From SVTX01 sp045588675 (GTDB lineage Bacteria; Bacillota; Clostridia; Oscillospirales; CAG-272), in the NCBI GenBank assembly GCA_045588675.1, contig JAZNER010000004.1, forward strand, positions 1 to 64,000: DNA of 64,000 bases, given 5' to 3'. The position numbers and the translations under genes are program-made. The notes beneath the pieces are model-generated. The model did not search any database, was not told the origin of the DNA, and saw nothing but the letters and a program-made list of their open reading frames with translations. Positions 51,256 through 60,482 of the stretch are shown piece after piece. Every line of letters begins with the position of its first letter. The first letter of the stretch is position 1.

Positions 51256-51570
51256 ATGAGCAACTTTTTTAAAGAATTAACTAACGAAGAGAGAGCGGTG
51301 ACATCCGCATACATAGAGAAAATCTCAAGCACGTGGGCGCAGATAACAGATGATTCAATGCTCCCGATGTTGGCGCCAGGCGATGTTGTCCGGACGTTGC
51401 CGCTCCCAGCAAGAGAGAGCGACATTGTTCTTGCTGAGATAGACGGAGAGCTTATTGTGCGCCGTCTGAGCGGTGATAAGCTCGCACCCGATAACAAAGG
51501 CTATAACGAGATTCCGATAGCTTTAGAGAAAATCCTGGGACGCGTGGTGCAGATTATAAAGAGCGCATAA
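51256..51570 (+). CDS. S24/LexA-type peptidase-like domain protein without DNA-binding domain
   Basis: 104 residues. Contains the S24 nucleophile motif ITDDSMLPMLAPGDVV (about 31-46) and a later GELIVRRLSGDK (about 64-75). In LexA-type proteins the second motif normally has a catalytic Lys (VKR); here it is VRR, so self-cleavage may be lost. The usual N-terminal HTH is absent and no truncated piece is seen upstream. It could modulate another repressor or act as an anti-repressor. Confidence 0.75.
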   Translation: MSNFFKELTNEERAVTSAYIEKISSTWAQITDDSMLPMLAPGDVVRTLPLPARESDIVLAEIDGELIVRRLSGDKLAPDNKGYNEIPIALEKILGRVVQIIKSA

Positions 51571-51573
51571 GAC

Positions 51574-51602
51574 AAGAGCGGCTAATCACCGCTCTTTCTT
51601 TT
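51574..51602. terminator. Terminator between convergent S24 gene and terS-side genes
   Basis: AAGAGCGG / CCGCTCTT stem (51574-51581 / 51589-51596) with TTCTTTTT on the plus side; the stop codon of the minus-strand gene at 51582 lies in the loop. Confidence 0.85.
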
Positions 51603-51749
51603 TGCTTCCTCTCTGATTCTCACCATTTCCACAATCACATCAAGGAATAGTTTTCTGTCCTCGTCGTTCTGAAACAGATCTACCATATCCACATGAGGAA
51701 TAAGCGATATAATCATATCGCACAAAACATCGATCAGCTGATTATCCAT
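51582..51749 (-). CDS. Small acidic phage protein, 55 residues
   Basis: Begins MDNQLIDVLCDMIISLIPHV and ends REEAKRKSGD. Strong support from AAGGAGGGG before the ATG and from an 8-base overlap with the terS 3' end. Mostly helical. No family recognised; last leftward gene of the element's main operon. Confidence 0.65.
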   Translation of the reverse strand: MDNQLIDVLCDMIISLIPHVDMVDLFQNDEDRKLFLDVIVEMVRIREEAKRKSGD

Positions 51750-52227
51750 CTGTTTCCCCTCCTTCCGGCAGATCTACCGCAGGCATAATGACAACGCCCC
51801 CTCCCTCTGCCCCCTCGTCTTCGGACATATATTTAGCCTTGAGGGCGCTGATCCTGGCGCGCTGCTCCTCAAGATCGAGCTCTGATTTGATCCCCTTGAG
51901 GTCTTTTATGTTTTTCAGAGCGGTGCTCATATCTTTAATGTCGGCAGCTCTGAGATGTCCGGGAGCTTTCAAATAGTCGCAAGCAGCCTTAAGAAGAAGA
52001 TCTATCGCCTCATAACACTTGCTGTCGATCTTGGCATTTTTCTCGCTCACGTTCTCAAGAAGCTTAGCCTCCGCTCTCTCCGTTGCCGCTTTCCTTAAGG
52101 CACTCCAGCCCTCTTTTTTCGCCCTGTCGCCTATAACCGTTCGCGACACTCCGTATTTTTCGGAGAGCTTTCTATAAGACATAGATTGATCAGATATATA
52201 TTCTTTTTTTATTTCACCCCAATTCAC
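51742..52227 (-). CDS. Phage terminase small subunit
   Basis: 161 residues: N-terminal HTH for DNA-end recognition (about 1-35, SYRKLSEKYGVSRTVIGDRA), a long helical oligomerisation part (about 40-135) and an acidic tail (DEGAEGG and PEGGETDG). Layout matches TerS proteins that start packaging. There is no large terminase on either side: the next genes are a 55-residue protein and the element's left end. Confidence 0.82.
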   Translation of the reverse strand: MNWGEIKKEYISDQSMSYRKLSEKYGVSRTVIGDRAKKEGWSALRKAATERAEAKLLENVSEKNAKIDSKCYEAIDLLLKAACDYLKAPGHLRAADIKDMSTALKNIKDLKGIKSELDLEEQRARISALKAKYMSEDEGAEGGGVVIMPAVDLPEGGETDG

Positions 52228-52261
52228 AGAAAACCTCCTAATTTAACTGAACTGTACTTCA

Positions 52262-52290
52262 TTGACAGCATATTTATTTTGTGATAAAAT
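52262..52290 (+). promoter_or_regulatory. Promoter of the counter-oriented membrane gene
   Basis: TTGACA (52262-52267), 17-base spacer, TAAAAT (52285-52290). Confidence 0.7.
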
Positions 52291-52337
52291 GAAATATAAT
52301 CTACATTGACAAAAAATTATACATGAGGGAGAATAAC

Positions 52338-52703
52338 ATGAGAAAAAATCTATATATAACCATAGCAATTTCAATATTTATTGCGACTGTGTCGTTCTTG
52401 ATATTATTGAATTTATTTTTCACAGAGAGCTTCAAAGTAGAAACATATATATGCTTTGTTAATGATAATGGATCCCACTATCATTATCCGTACTGTGATT
52501 ACACAAAAAAAGAATCTAAGCAAACAACAATATACGAAGCGCAAAAAGATGGGTATAGATTGGGAAACTGTTGTAACCCTCTCAGAAACGATAGATTTAA
52601 AACGACAATATACCTGCGAGAGCAAAACTATATTCCCCCCACAATTATCAGCATTGCAATAGCAATAGGAGCATTCTTTGTGATAAAACAAAAAAACACA
52701 TAG
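52338..52703 (+). CDS. Small two-helix membrane protein with Cys/His motif (moron-like)
   Basis: 121 residues. N-terminal helix (about 8-30), an extracellular-type loop with YHYPYCDYT and YEAQKDGYRLGNCCNP (His/Cys spacing as in small metal- or haem-site domains) and a C-terminal helix (about 98-117). It is on the opposite strand from all surrounding phage genes and has its own promoter and terminator. Start at ATG 52338 after AGGGAG; an ATG 15 bases upstream overlaps that site. Function unknown. Confidence 0.75.
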   Translation: MRKNLYITIAISIFIATVSFLILLNLFFTESFKVETYICFVNDNGSHYHYPYCDYTKKESKQTTIYEAQKDGYRLGNCCNPLRNDRFKTTIYLREQNYIPPTIISIAIAIGAFFVIKQKNT

Positions 52704-52716
52704 AATGATATATTTG

Positions 52717-52745
52717 AAAGAGCCCATATGGGCTCTTTATTTTGT
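52717..52745. terminator. Bidirectional terminator at the end of the giant gene
   Basis: 22-base perfect palindrome AAAGAGCCCAT/ATGGGCTCTTT (52717-52738) followed by TATTTTG; shared by convergent genes. Confidence 0.88.
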
Positions 52746-55700
52746 TTATTTTAATTTTCTTTTGATAAACCCCTCGGAATAGCCCCTGTCAAGAAGTGAA
52801 TCAATTATTTTTTTGTATTCCTCGGTGTCCCCTTGACGTAGAGCCTTGCGCGCATCACTTAGTTTTCCGAGTACATATTCGCGCTCGTCCGCAAATGCAT
52901 TGTTAACAGTCTTTGCGTCGAAATGCTTCTCGGCCTTCACTTCATCCTTTATATCGTTGTAAGTGCCGTAATCGCCGGATAACACGCCCTCTACAGCCTC
53001 TTGCACACGAGAATCCTTCTCTCGAATTGCTTTTTTAATAGCCGAAGTCGCATCGCTCTCGTTTTTAAACTGAGCTTTGATTTCATCAATTCGATCCTTA
53101 TCGTCGTTTATCATAGCCCTGTAAAGCTTGTCAGTTTTAGATATTTTAGTGGAAGAATAATATCCCTCGTTAAATGATAAAAAATCTCCGTTAGCAATAT
53201 CCTGTGCATGCATATAGATAGATCTTCCCGTCCTAATCAAATTGCTCGTTGGAACACCAAACACATTTCCACAGGATATTATAAGATCTTCAAAATCCTC
53301 AAATGTGAGATCATCTTCATCCTTAAAATCAGATGTCAATTTCGAAATCGCTGTAAATACATCATTTATAGCATCAAATGAAATAGATGATACAAAATTC
53401 TCGCTGTATGCATTTGACCCGGAAGCTATGACTTGTATTATATCAACCGTCTCGCTTCCAAAATGAGGGAATATATATCCCGCAAATTCTTCTAACATAT
53501 CCATTCCCTGAACCTTCAGCCAGCTTTCTGCAGTCAGCTCGTCATCCTCGTCGTCGCGGTATCTATCGGGCTTGTATCTTAATATCGCCATTAAAGAAGT
53601 CACAATGGATCCCCACATAGCAGATGTCATTATAGCGCCTACTACCTTGCCAAGCTTTCGGGCGTTTTCCTTCGTTCCATTCTGCATAAATTCACCCACA
53701 GCTATACGAAGATTACCTGCATTCTGATAAAGGTCTGTCTTGAACGTTCCAAGCAGCTCTGTACCAATGCCACCGCTTCTTTGGATCTCGGGACGGTGAA
53801 GCACGTCGGTCATACTCTGGGTCGTCTCAACAACCTCATCATAATATTCTGCAGTAGCCTTCAAAAGCTCCTCTCCACGCAGTCCGGTCTTTTTAGCCAC
53901 GTCCTGCTTTGCATATTTCCAAAGTGACAACGCCACAAGATAGTCGGTCTGTATCATTCCCTTGCTGCCGCCTTCGGTCAAAAGTTTACCAATCCACGTG
54001 CGTTTCTTTGCAGTCGAAAGTGACTGCAATTCTGCATCGGATAAGCCTTGCTGCCTCATCCATGCCGTCGCGGTATATTTATCTACCTCTGCGGCAATCT
54101 TTTTGTGGTTGAACTTGGTATATACAAGATTCGCAAGCATTCGCGCAGGGCCACGGTATTCAATCACCGACGTCGCCGAGAACATAGAACCTATCTGCTT
54201 CAGTCGGACAGATATATTCATAAAGAATGTCGCTCTTATGTAGTTGCTCTTTACCTTCTTGTAAATCCTTGAGAACGCCTCGTGCTTGGTTATTCTCTCT
54301 CCCTGGAGATCCTGCACCGTCTGCTCAATTACCTTTATCGCTCCGTCGCCGGCAGTCGCTTGAATCTGCTCCTTGACAGTTGCTCCCTCTGCAGACTTAA
54401 CGTTCCAAACCTTGTTGAAATTTCGTATTGCTACAGCAAGGCCGTGTATTGTTCCTACCTGCTCAATATGTCTGTCAAGCACATTATTCAGTCCGGTCAT
54501 AATAAGGGCGTTTGATGATCCTTTTTGTGTCTCCTGAAGCATACCGTATGAACTGATAGTTTTCTGTATATCATACTCTGCCGATATTTCTCTCACGATA
54601 GAGTTTCTATCCACTTCAAACGGAATATACGCATCCTCGATCGCAAGTATCCTGTGCTTGAGCTGCATATAGGTATCGTTGATTGCAGTCTTGGCAGTTT
54701 CATTGAAGAAGATCCTTGCCGCGTTCATGTAATCCTGAGCCCAACGATCCCCCTCAAGCTCTGACTTAAATTGCGCTATAAGCTTGACTGCCTCAGGTCC
54801 CAGTACCTTGTGCGAATTCTCCGCATCTATGGAACCCTTGAGATTTCCCTTTGAGAGCCTATCGAGATCAGCGAAAACAATTCCACCGTTTTCTACATGA
54901 CGAGTTTTTTTGCTAGCGAGCTCTCTTTCGTAAGAAAGAATTGCCTGCATCTTCATCATCTTGGATATTCCAAATTTGCGGTCCTTCGCATCAATGTATA
55001 TTTTGCCACCGTCAGCTTGATATACGGCATTCTCGTATGCCTCAGAGTTTTTCCCCGTGGTCAGTGCCCCAAACGTTTTTTTAGCCCCCATCACAAAGAA
55101 CTGCGCCTTTCTTACACCGACCTCAAAATCCTTGAATAGCTTATACAGAGGAGAATTTCTATTATATCCGCATACCTCAAGAACACGGCGAACAGGCGAG
55201 AGAGACTGATTTGCAATTCCGTCGTTCAACTTTTTAACAGCACCGCGTTTACCGTTCCTGCGCTTATTCTCAATGTCGCGCTGCTCAGCAATAATTGTAT
55301 CTCCCGCATCGTAAACGTCAACAGCCTCTTTCTGACCTATAAGCTTTCGAGCATCCTTCAGCGTGCCGTCTATCGAGTGCAGTATGCTATACATTTCCTC
55401 AAGTTCTGCAAGACTCATTTCGCTAAGAGGCTTGTCTTTGAATTTACTCTCAAGCTTTTCAAGGTAATTTGCAATAACCTCGTCAAACTCACCAGCATAC
55501 AAAGGATCCGCGTCGTTCTTGATCTTCTTATATTCCTCACGAAGTCGAGCAAGCTTCTCCCTCGTTTGTACGCGCCTTTGCTGAGCCTTATTCACACTAC
55601 CGTCTGCCTTGTAAAGCTCGGTATCGATATTAATAAGCTCGCACACATCGATCATAGCCTGTGCAAGCGCACCGGGAATATATTTTCTCTCGGTTGGGTG

Positions 55701-58700
55701 CTGCAAAGTCTGCTGATGCTTGTCTTTAAACGCCTTAATCTTCTTGCGTATATCGCCCGAACGCCTGCTCTCAACACCCTTATCCCTTGCCTCACGGTAA
55801 CCCTTCCTGATCTCATCCTCGTGCGCTTTAACTCGCTCGCGGTATTCCGCGAGCTTACGTTTACCCTCGGCAACCGCTTTTTTATATGCAGCCTCTTTCT
55901 CACGATCGATAAGCTCTCTGATAGGCTTCATTTCCTCATATTTGAGCAACCAGCTATCCGCGTTATCAATTATCTTTTGCAGCCTGTCTCTGCGCTGCTC
56001 AAGAGTCTTGATTTTTTCGACGTTGCGCTTACCTTTGGAAAAATAAAGGTCTTTAAGCTCACGCTTTGTCTTGTCAAGCTTCGCCTGTTTCGACTCTATA
56101 GTTGAAAGGTTATCCTTATATTTTCTAAGCTTTTCTTTTGCATCAGGATCGGTCACCTGGCTTTCAATCGCATTTGCAAGAATCAAACGATTAGGTACCG
56201 CGTCAAGATAAGCCTGCGCCACGTCCTCAGGGCTTCGGAGCGAACGACTTGCTTTCACTTCGCTATCGTCAACACCGTATTTGCTCTTCAAGGCGGAAAG
56301 CACCTCTTCAGTTTCATTGACTAACGTTATTTTTTCGCTATTTCCACTACTTTTTTGAGGACCACTGATGTCGTATTCCCACGCTTGTCCTCGGAAATCC
56401 CCTTGAATGTTTCGCCCATCCATTCCATTAGTTCGTTTAGTTGTTCCAACGCCGGCAGAGCTGATACTATTCCAGCTATAGCGTCCTTTTCCACGCCTAA
56501 AATGAGCAAACCACGAATCAAATGCTGTTGTGCTTCCGTCAATTCCATTTTCTATCTCCTTTGTGAAGTTATCAATCGCCATTTTATTGCGATTGGTGAT
56601 TTTAACTTTTAACAGAATAGTATAATCCGTAAATGATTGATTACTGTATATGTAGTAATAATCTTTTGTAAAAGCAAACCATTCTGATGGCAAGTTGTCT
56701 CTATATTTGCGCAAACGTTCAAAACGATTGTTCTCCATCGTTTCAATTTCTTGGCTTCGTCCACGTTGCGGTAGCCTACTCGCCTTAACCCCGCTATTAC
56801 CCGGTGGAGCTCGCGTGCTTTGCAGGGCCTTCGTTCCACCACGTATATCCTCTTGAATATCCGTCGCCCTCGCTGCTGCATCAGGAATTACCTCAAAAAC
56901 GTCGATCCCGGCATAAGCGTCCGCGAAGATCTCTTCAAGAATATACTTTGACGAAACCGTCACCTTGCCGTTCTCGTCGGTAAAATAAAGAGCTGCGTAC
57001 ATTTTAATCAGTACGTTAAGCTTGCCCTTGTATTTCTTGTTGATCTTCTTTTTCATCCGATTAATACGCGATGGATCAGCTTTGACTATAGCGTGATATT
57101 CTTCGTGTAAAGCGATCTGTTCTGGGGAAACAACGCCATCAGCCTGTATCCACATTGTTTTACCGTCTTCAGCTATCAAGCCTCTTGCCACGTCGACCTT
57201 TCCGTCCTCAACGAACTCCAAAGCTCCCGAAACAAAAACGACCTTTCTGCCTTGTGCCTCCTGATCCTCGGCAATCTGATGCATACCATCGTCGTATTCA
57301 GATTCAGGTATAACCACGACATTTTCTGTGTCTGTACCATTGCCTATGCCTAAGCTTCTTGAGCTGACTTTCTCTAATCCTTCAGATTCGACAAGAGCTC
57401 CGATTCGAGCTGTGCGAGCCTCTTGAGAGCTTCTGGATCCTTGTTTTTCAGTTTCTCCTGTCCCGCCTTCCACTGCGGATACTTGTCCTTCGGTATCCTT
57501 ACCGTCATTCCGTTTGCTGCTTTCGCGTATATGTACGCCTTGCTCATAATTTGCATTCTCCTTATTAATATTTATTTTACCACTCTCGCCGTCCTTTTGC
57601 AATACCTTACCGTCATTTTCTCCCGAAAGATCGGTGACTGCGTTCTTCTTCCTCGCACTATTCAGCGCCTTATCCATGATACCGAGATTATAAGCGTACT
57701 GCCTCTGCTCGGGTGAGAGCAGCTCCATATTCTTCGCCGCAGATAAAGCCTTGCCACTCTTGCCCTGGTTGTAGAACGCATTGAAAGCCAGCGCCGCCTC
57801 GCCGAGATCTACGCCGCTCGCTATGCTCTCCGACATCGTAACCAGCCCGTGCAACCCCTCGGCGCCCATACCCAGCGTCATGGCGTAAGCCGCCGCCTGC
57901 GCCTGCTTCTGTGATTTGAAGCTCATCAATGCCCGTCTCTCACCGTCAGCCTCGGCAACAACGTCGAATTTGCTGTCAGCATTCTCAGAGATCGAGAACG
58001 TAGCGCCACTCTGACCCGAAATTTTGCCCGTAGAGCCCTGTTTAGCCTTGGTTGAAGCCATTCCCCCTCTATCGCTCTTGCCTGCCTCTTGGTAGCTCTG
58101 AACCGCCGCTCGAACCTCGCTCACCGCGGCATTCTTGCCAAGCTTTGAGCCGAGCACGTCGTTCAGAGCGTTAAGCGCATACTTGTTAGCCGCCACAGCT
58201 GAAAGCGCCTTGTCGCTCACATCTCTGCCGTACAGTATATCGGTAATCGTATCCGAGAGCTTGCGCACCTCGGTCTTGTTCTCAATGTGCGCCGAAAGCC
58301 TCGACTGCACCGCAGTGCTTGTCTGCGACTCCGACATACTGGAATAAAGCTTGCCCACCGAATACCGGCTCGCACTCTTGCCGCTGTCCAGCTTCGCCTG
58401 CACCTTAGCCGCCTGCTTGTATGCCGCCGTGTTCTGATTCAACTCTAAGCCCTGCGCCGCAAGCGCGCCAACACCACTCTGCCCATTCTGCTTTATAAAG
58501 CTGTTGCCAACCTTCGAGGTGTTGATGGCGGTGTTAATGGTATTAACTCCCGTATCTATCGCCAACTTACCCCCGCCAAATCCGGCAGCAGTAAGCGCGC
58601 CCAAAAGTGAGCTGTAAAGCACCTCGTCCGCGGACGGATCCTCAAAGTCCACACCCGTGGCGATCTCCTTAAACCAACCCTCCAGCACTGTCTGAAGTCC

Positions 58701-60470
58701 TTCCTCAAGCCCTTCGTCAAGCGCACCGCCTGTGATCTTTATTGCACCGTTGGCAACAGCCTTGAGTATGCTCGTACCCTTGTTTCCAAGTTTTATTGCA
58801 ACTCTTGATATGGCATTATCGACCTTGGTAGCCGCTTTAGCACCAAGAGTGCTGAATACTCCGTCACCTTTTGATACTCCGGGGATATGACCGAGCAAAT
58901 ACTCCATGCTACCTTCGGCAACTGCGACCATCACACCGTATGTGGTTGCCTGTTCTTTGCTATATCCAAGGTTGAGCATCTCCACTTTCGCACTACCGCC
59001 TGCCGATGCACCCATAAGAGTTGCACCGACTATCGCACCTGAACCGGGTAGAGCCATATTGGATACTGTCGATGCAAGGATAGAGGGAAGCATATTTGAA
59101 GTGGTGTTTATAATATCATAGTCTACCTGTCCGAGAGAACTGCCTCCGAGCCAATCGGGAAGCTTTGCTCCTGTGTCTGAAAGGTCTTCTCTTATCATTC
59201 CCGATGCATATTGGGTAACAGAGGTAGGTGTGTAGCCATCGGCAAACCATCCCTTGATGCCTGATTGGAATTGGTCAACTCCTGCCTCAACTGCGAACAG
59301 ATATTGGAGAACAGGCTTGCCGTCATAGGATTCCGCAATATCCTCTGCTTCTCTGTAGTTTAGAGACTCTACAATAGAGTCAATATATTGCTCCGCAAGA
59401 TTGGTATTGCCTTCTTCATCTTTTTTGAGATAATATGCAAAGGTCGAAAGCTCCTTATCAGTCATTTGACGGAATACATTTATCTTTTCGGCGTTTTCCG
59501 TGTTGTAATCGCTCAACCCCTTGAGTCCCTCGATGTATCCTGCTATGCCCGATTTAGGTTTTACCATATCCTCTGTATATAATTCTTGTCCCAACCAACG
59601 CTCATTCAAGACTAAAGTGGCTGCTTTGAGATCATCATATACCGTTAAGCCGTTCCCAATTTTTGTTGTGCCTCCGACATTCTCATACGATATATGATTG
59701 CCAAGTTCGGCATACTTCTCAAATTCAGGATCATAGTTCTCCGACTCCACATCAGCAACGGAGGCAAGTTCAGCGGCTTTCTGCGCTCTTTCAGCAAGGG
59801 TATAATTTACCTTTTTCTCGGACAGGGCAGATTTAAGTTCAGAGCGATCTCCATACTTTGAGGTCAATTCGGCAAGGCGAGCTTGCAGTGTCGCTCTTTC
59901 TTGCTCGTTGGCATAGCCTCTTGCTCCTGCTTGAATCCCATTGTAGGTTACATCTATACTCCTCTGTAACTCCTCCATCTCGTCAACGATTTGTTGTAGA
60001 TTATTTATTTCTTCCTTACCTGCATTGAGGTCGAGGCTCATCCACTCTGCGTACTGTGCCTCGTATGCTTTCTGATCCTCAACAGCCTTCTTGAAGGCAT
60101 CCTCTGAATCGTATTTGGAATAGTAATCAGAAGCCAACTTAAAGTTACTCTGCAAGTCGGTAAAGGTCTGTTGCCAAGTAGCATCGTCTTCCTCTTTTGA
60201 ACTTGTGCCGAGTGCCTTGCTCAAGTCTCTTAAATTGGTGCTGCTATCAATATAACTATCAATAGCCGTTCTGTATGTTTCAAGGTCTTCGGCATACAGA
60301 TACTCGCCTTTTTGAATTTTCGTGGTGTAGGTGTTTAACAGAGCGGTGGATTCCTCGTTGGCTTTCTGCCAATCATATACCATAGTCGAGTCATACGATC
60401 TTCGCTCGGTTGCCTTGAAGGAATCGCTACCTACTTCTTTCCTGTTTTTTGTGGCTTTAAATACACTCAT
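52746..60470 (-). CDS. Giant phage polyvalent/virion-type protein with metallopeptidase site
   Basis: 2574 residues. N-terminal helical region (about 1-440); hydrophobic glycine/alanine-rich stretches (about 455-500 and 600-640); a Zn-peptidase-like site HEEYH at 1122-1126 with EEIFAD (about 1179) as likely third ligand; a long charged coiled coil (about 1450-1570); a C-terminal half with a further hydrophobic helix (about 2285). Its size and mix of domains fit phage polyvalent proteins thought to travel in the virion and enter the host with the DNA. Two regions (about 975-1033 and 1308-1381) turn into low-complexity Gly/Ser/Arg/Asn sequence and overlap small frame-shifted genes. AAGGAGG precedes the ATG, 13 bases after the 331-residue gene. 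Confidence 0.8.
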   Translation of the reverse strand: MSVFKATKNRKEVGSDSFKATERRSYDSTMVYDWQKANEESTALLNTYTTKIQKGEYLYAEDLETYRTAIDSYIDSSTNLRDLSKALGTSSKEEDDATWQQTFTDLQSNFKLASDYYSKYDSEDAFKKAVEDQKAYEAQYAEWMSLDLNAGKEEINNLQQIVDEMEELQRSIDVTYNGIQAGARGYANEQERATLQARLAELTSKYGDRSELKSALSEKKVNYTLAERAQKAAELASVADVESENYDPEFEKYAELGNHISYENVGGTTKIGNGLTVYDDLKAATLVLNERWLGQELYTEDMVKPKSGIAGYIEGLKGLSDYNTENAEKINVFRQMTDKELSTFAYYLKKDEEGNTNLAEQYIDSIVESLNYREAEDIAESYDGKPVLQYLFAVEAGVDQFQSGIKGWFADGYTPTSVTQYASGMIREDLSDTGAKLPDWLGGSSLGQVDYDIINTTSNMLPSILASTVSNMALPGSGAIVGATLMGASAGGSAKVEMLNLGYSKEQATTYGVMVAVAEGSMEYLLGHIPGVSKGDGVFSTLGAKAATKVDNAISRVAIKLGNKGTSILKAVANGAIKITGGALDEGLEEGLQTVLEGWFKEIATGVDFEDPSADEVLYSSLLGALTAAGFGGGKLAIDTGVNTINTAINTSKVGNSFIKQNGQSGVGALAAQGLELNQNTAAYKQAAKVQAKLDSGKSASRYSVGKLYSSMSESQTSTAVQSRLSAHIENKTEVRKLSDTITDILYGRDVSDKALSAVAANKYALNALNDVLGSKLGKNAAVSEVRAAVQSYQEAGKSDRGGMASTKAKQGSTGKISGQSGATFSISENADSKFDVVAEADGERRALMSFKSQKQAQAAAYAMTLGMGAEGLHGLVTMSESIASGVDLGEAALAFNAFYNQGKSGKALSAAKNMELLSPEQRQYAYNLGIMDKALNSARKKNAVTDLSGENDGKVLQKDGESGKININKENANYEQGVHIRESSKRNDGKDTEGQVSAVEGGTGETEKQGSRSSQEARTARIGALVESEGLEKVSSRSLGIGNGTDTENVVVIPESEYDDGMHQIAEDQEAQGRKVVFVSGALEFVEDGKVDVARGLIAEDGKTMWIQADGVVSPEQIALHEEYHAIVKADPSRINRMKKKINKKYKGKLNVLIKMYAALYFTDENGKVTVSSKYILEEIFADAYAGIDVFEVIPDAAARATDIQEDIRGGTKALQSTRAPPGNSGVKASRLPQRGRSQEIETMENNRFERLRKYRDNLPSEWFAFTKDYYYIYSNQSFTDYTILLKVKITNRNKMAIDNFTKEIENGIDGSTTAFDSWFAHFRRGKGRYSWNSISSAGVGTTKRTNGMDGRNIQGDFRGQAWEYDISGPQKSSGNSEKITLVNETEEVLSALKSKYGVDDSEVKASRSLRSPEDVAQAYLDAVPNRLILANAIESQVTDPDAKEKLRKYKDNLSTIESKQAKLDKTKRELKDLYFSKGKRNVEKIKTLEQRRDRLQKIIDNADSWLLKYEEMKPIRELIDREKEAAYKKAVAEGKRKLAEYRERVKAHEDEIRKGYREARDKGVESRRSGDIRKKIKAFKDKHQQTLQHPTERKYIPGALAQAMIDVCELINIDTELYKADGSVNKAQQRRVQTREKLARLREEYKKIKNDADPLYAGEFDEVIANYLEKLESKFKDKPLSEMSLAELEEMYSILHSIDGTLKDARKLIGQKEAVDVYDAGDTIIAEQRDIENKRRNGKRGAVKKLNDGIANQSLSPVRRVLEVCGYNRNSPLYKLFKDFEVGVRKAQFFVMGAKKTFGALTTGKNSEAYENAVYQADGGKIYIDAKDRKFGISKMMKMQAILSYERELASKKTRHVENGGIVFADLDRLSKGNLKGSIDAENSHKVLGPEAVKLIAQFKSELEGDRWAQDYMNAARIFFNETAKTAINDTYMQLKHRILAIEDAYIPFEVDRNSIVREISAEYDIQKTISSYGMLQETQKGSSNALIMTGLNNVLDRHIEQVGTIHGLAVAIRNFNKVWNVKSAEGATVKEQIQATAGDGAIKVIEQTVQDLQGERITKHEAFSRIYKKVKSNYIRATFFMNISVRLKQIGSMFSATSVIEYRGPARMLANLVYTKFNHKKIAAEVDKYTATAWMRQQGLSDAELQSLSTAKKRTWIGKLLTEGGSKGMIQTDYLVALSLWKYAKQDVAKKTGLRGEELLKATAEYYDEVVETTQSMTDVLHRPEIQRSGGIGTELLGTFKTDLYQNAGNLRIAVGEFMQNGTKENARKLGKVVGAIMTSAMWGSIVTSLMAILRYKPDRYRDDEDDELTAESWLKVQGMDMLEEFAGYIFPHFGSETVDIIQVIASGSNAYSENFVSSISFDAINDVFTAISKLTSDFKDEDDLTFEDFEDLIISCGNVFGVPTSNLIRTGRSIYMHAQDIANGDFLSFNEGYYSSTKISKTDKLYRAMINDDKDRIDEIKAQFKNESDATSAIKKAIREKDSRVQEAVEGVLSGDYGTYNDIKDEVKAEKHFDAKTVNNAFADEREYVLGKLSDARKALRQGDTEEYKKIIDSLLDRGYSEGFIKRKLK
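56327..56548 (-). CDS. Nested small gene (+1 frame) inside the giant gene, 73 residues
   Basis: Starts MELTEAQQHLIRGLLILGVE and reads as a well-formed helical protein with hydrophobic periodicity (GIVSALPALEQLNELMEWMG), ending EIAKK. GGAGATAGAAA precedes the ATG as a ribosome-binding site. The giant gene's own frame here is Gly/Ser/Arg/Asn-rich and poorly structured. Either a real overlapping gene or the original frame of an inserted module. Function unknown. Confidence 0.5.
   Translation of the reverse strand: MELTEAQQHLIRGLLILGVEKDAIAGIVSALPALEQLNELMEWMGETFKGISEDKRGNTTSVVLKKVVEIAKK
57374..57547 (-). CDS. Nested small gene (+1 frame) inside the giant gene, 57 residues
   Basis: Starts MSKAYIYAKAANGMTVRIPK, followed by KYPQWKAGQEKLKNKDPEAL and a helical end. 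AAGGAG with 10-base spacing precedes the ATG, in a stretch that looks like an intergenic region (AATATTAATAAGGAG) although the giant frame reads through it. Same relative frame as the other nested gene. No function recognised. Confidence 0.5.
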   Translation of the reverse strand: MSKAYIYAKAANGMTVRIPKDKYPQWKAGQEKLKNKDPEALKRLAQLESELLSNLKD

Positions 60471-60482
60471 TGTATAGCCTCC

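Noticed and set aside
55652..55903. Other frame-shifted ORFs inside the giant gene
   Set aside because: Arg-rich mirrors of the coiled-coil region without ribosome-binding sites, unlike the two nested genes that I kept.
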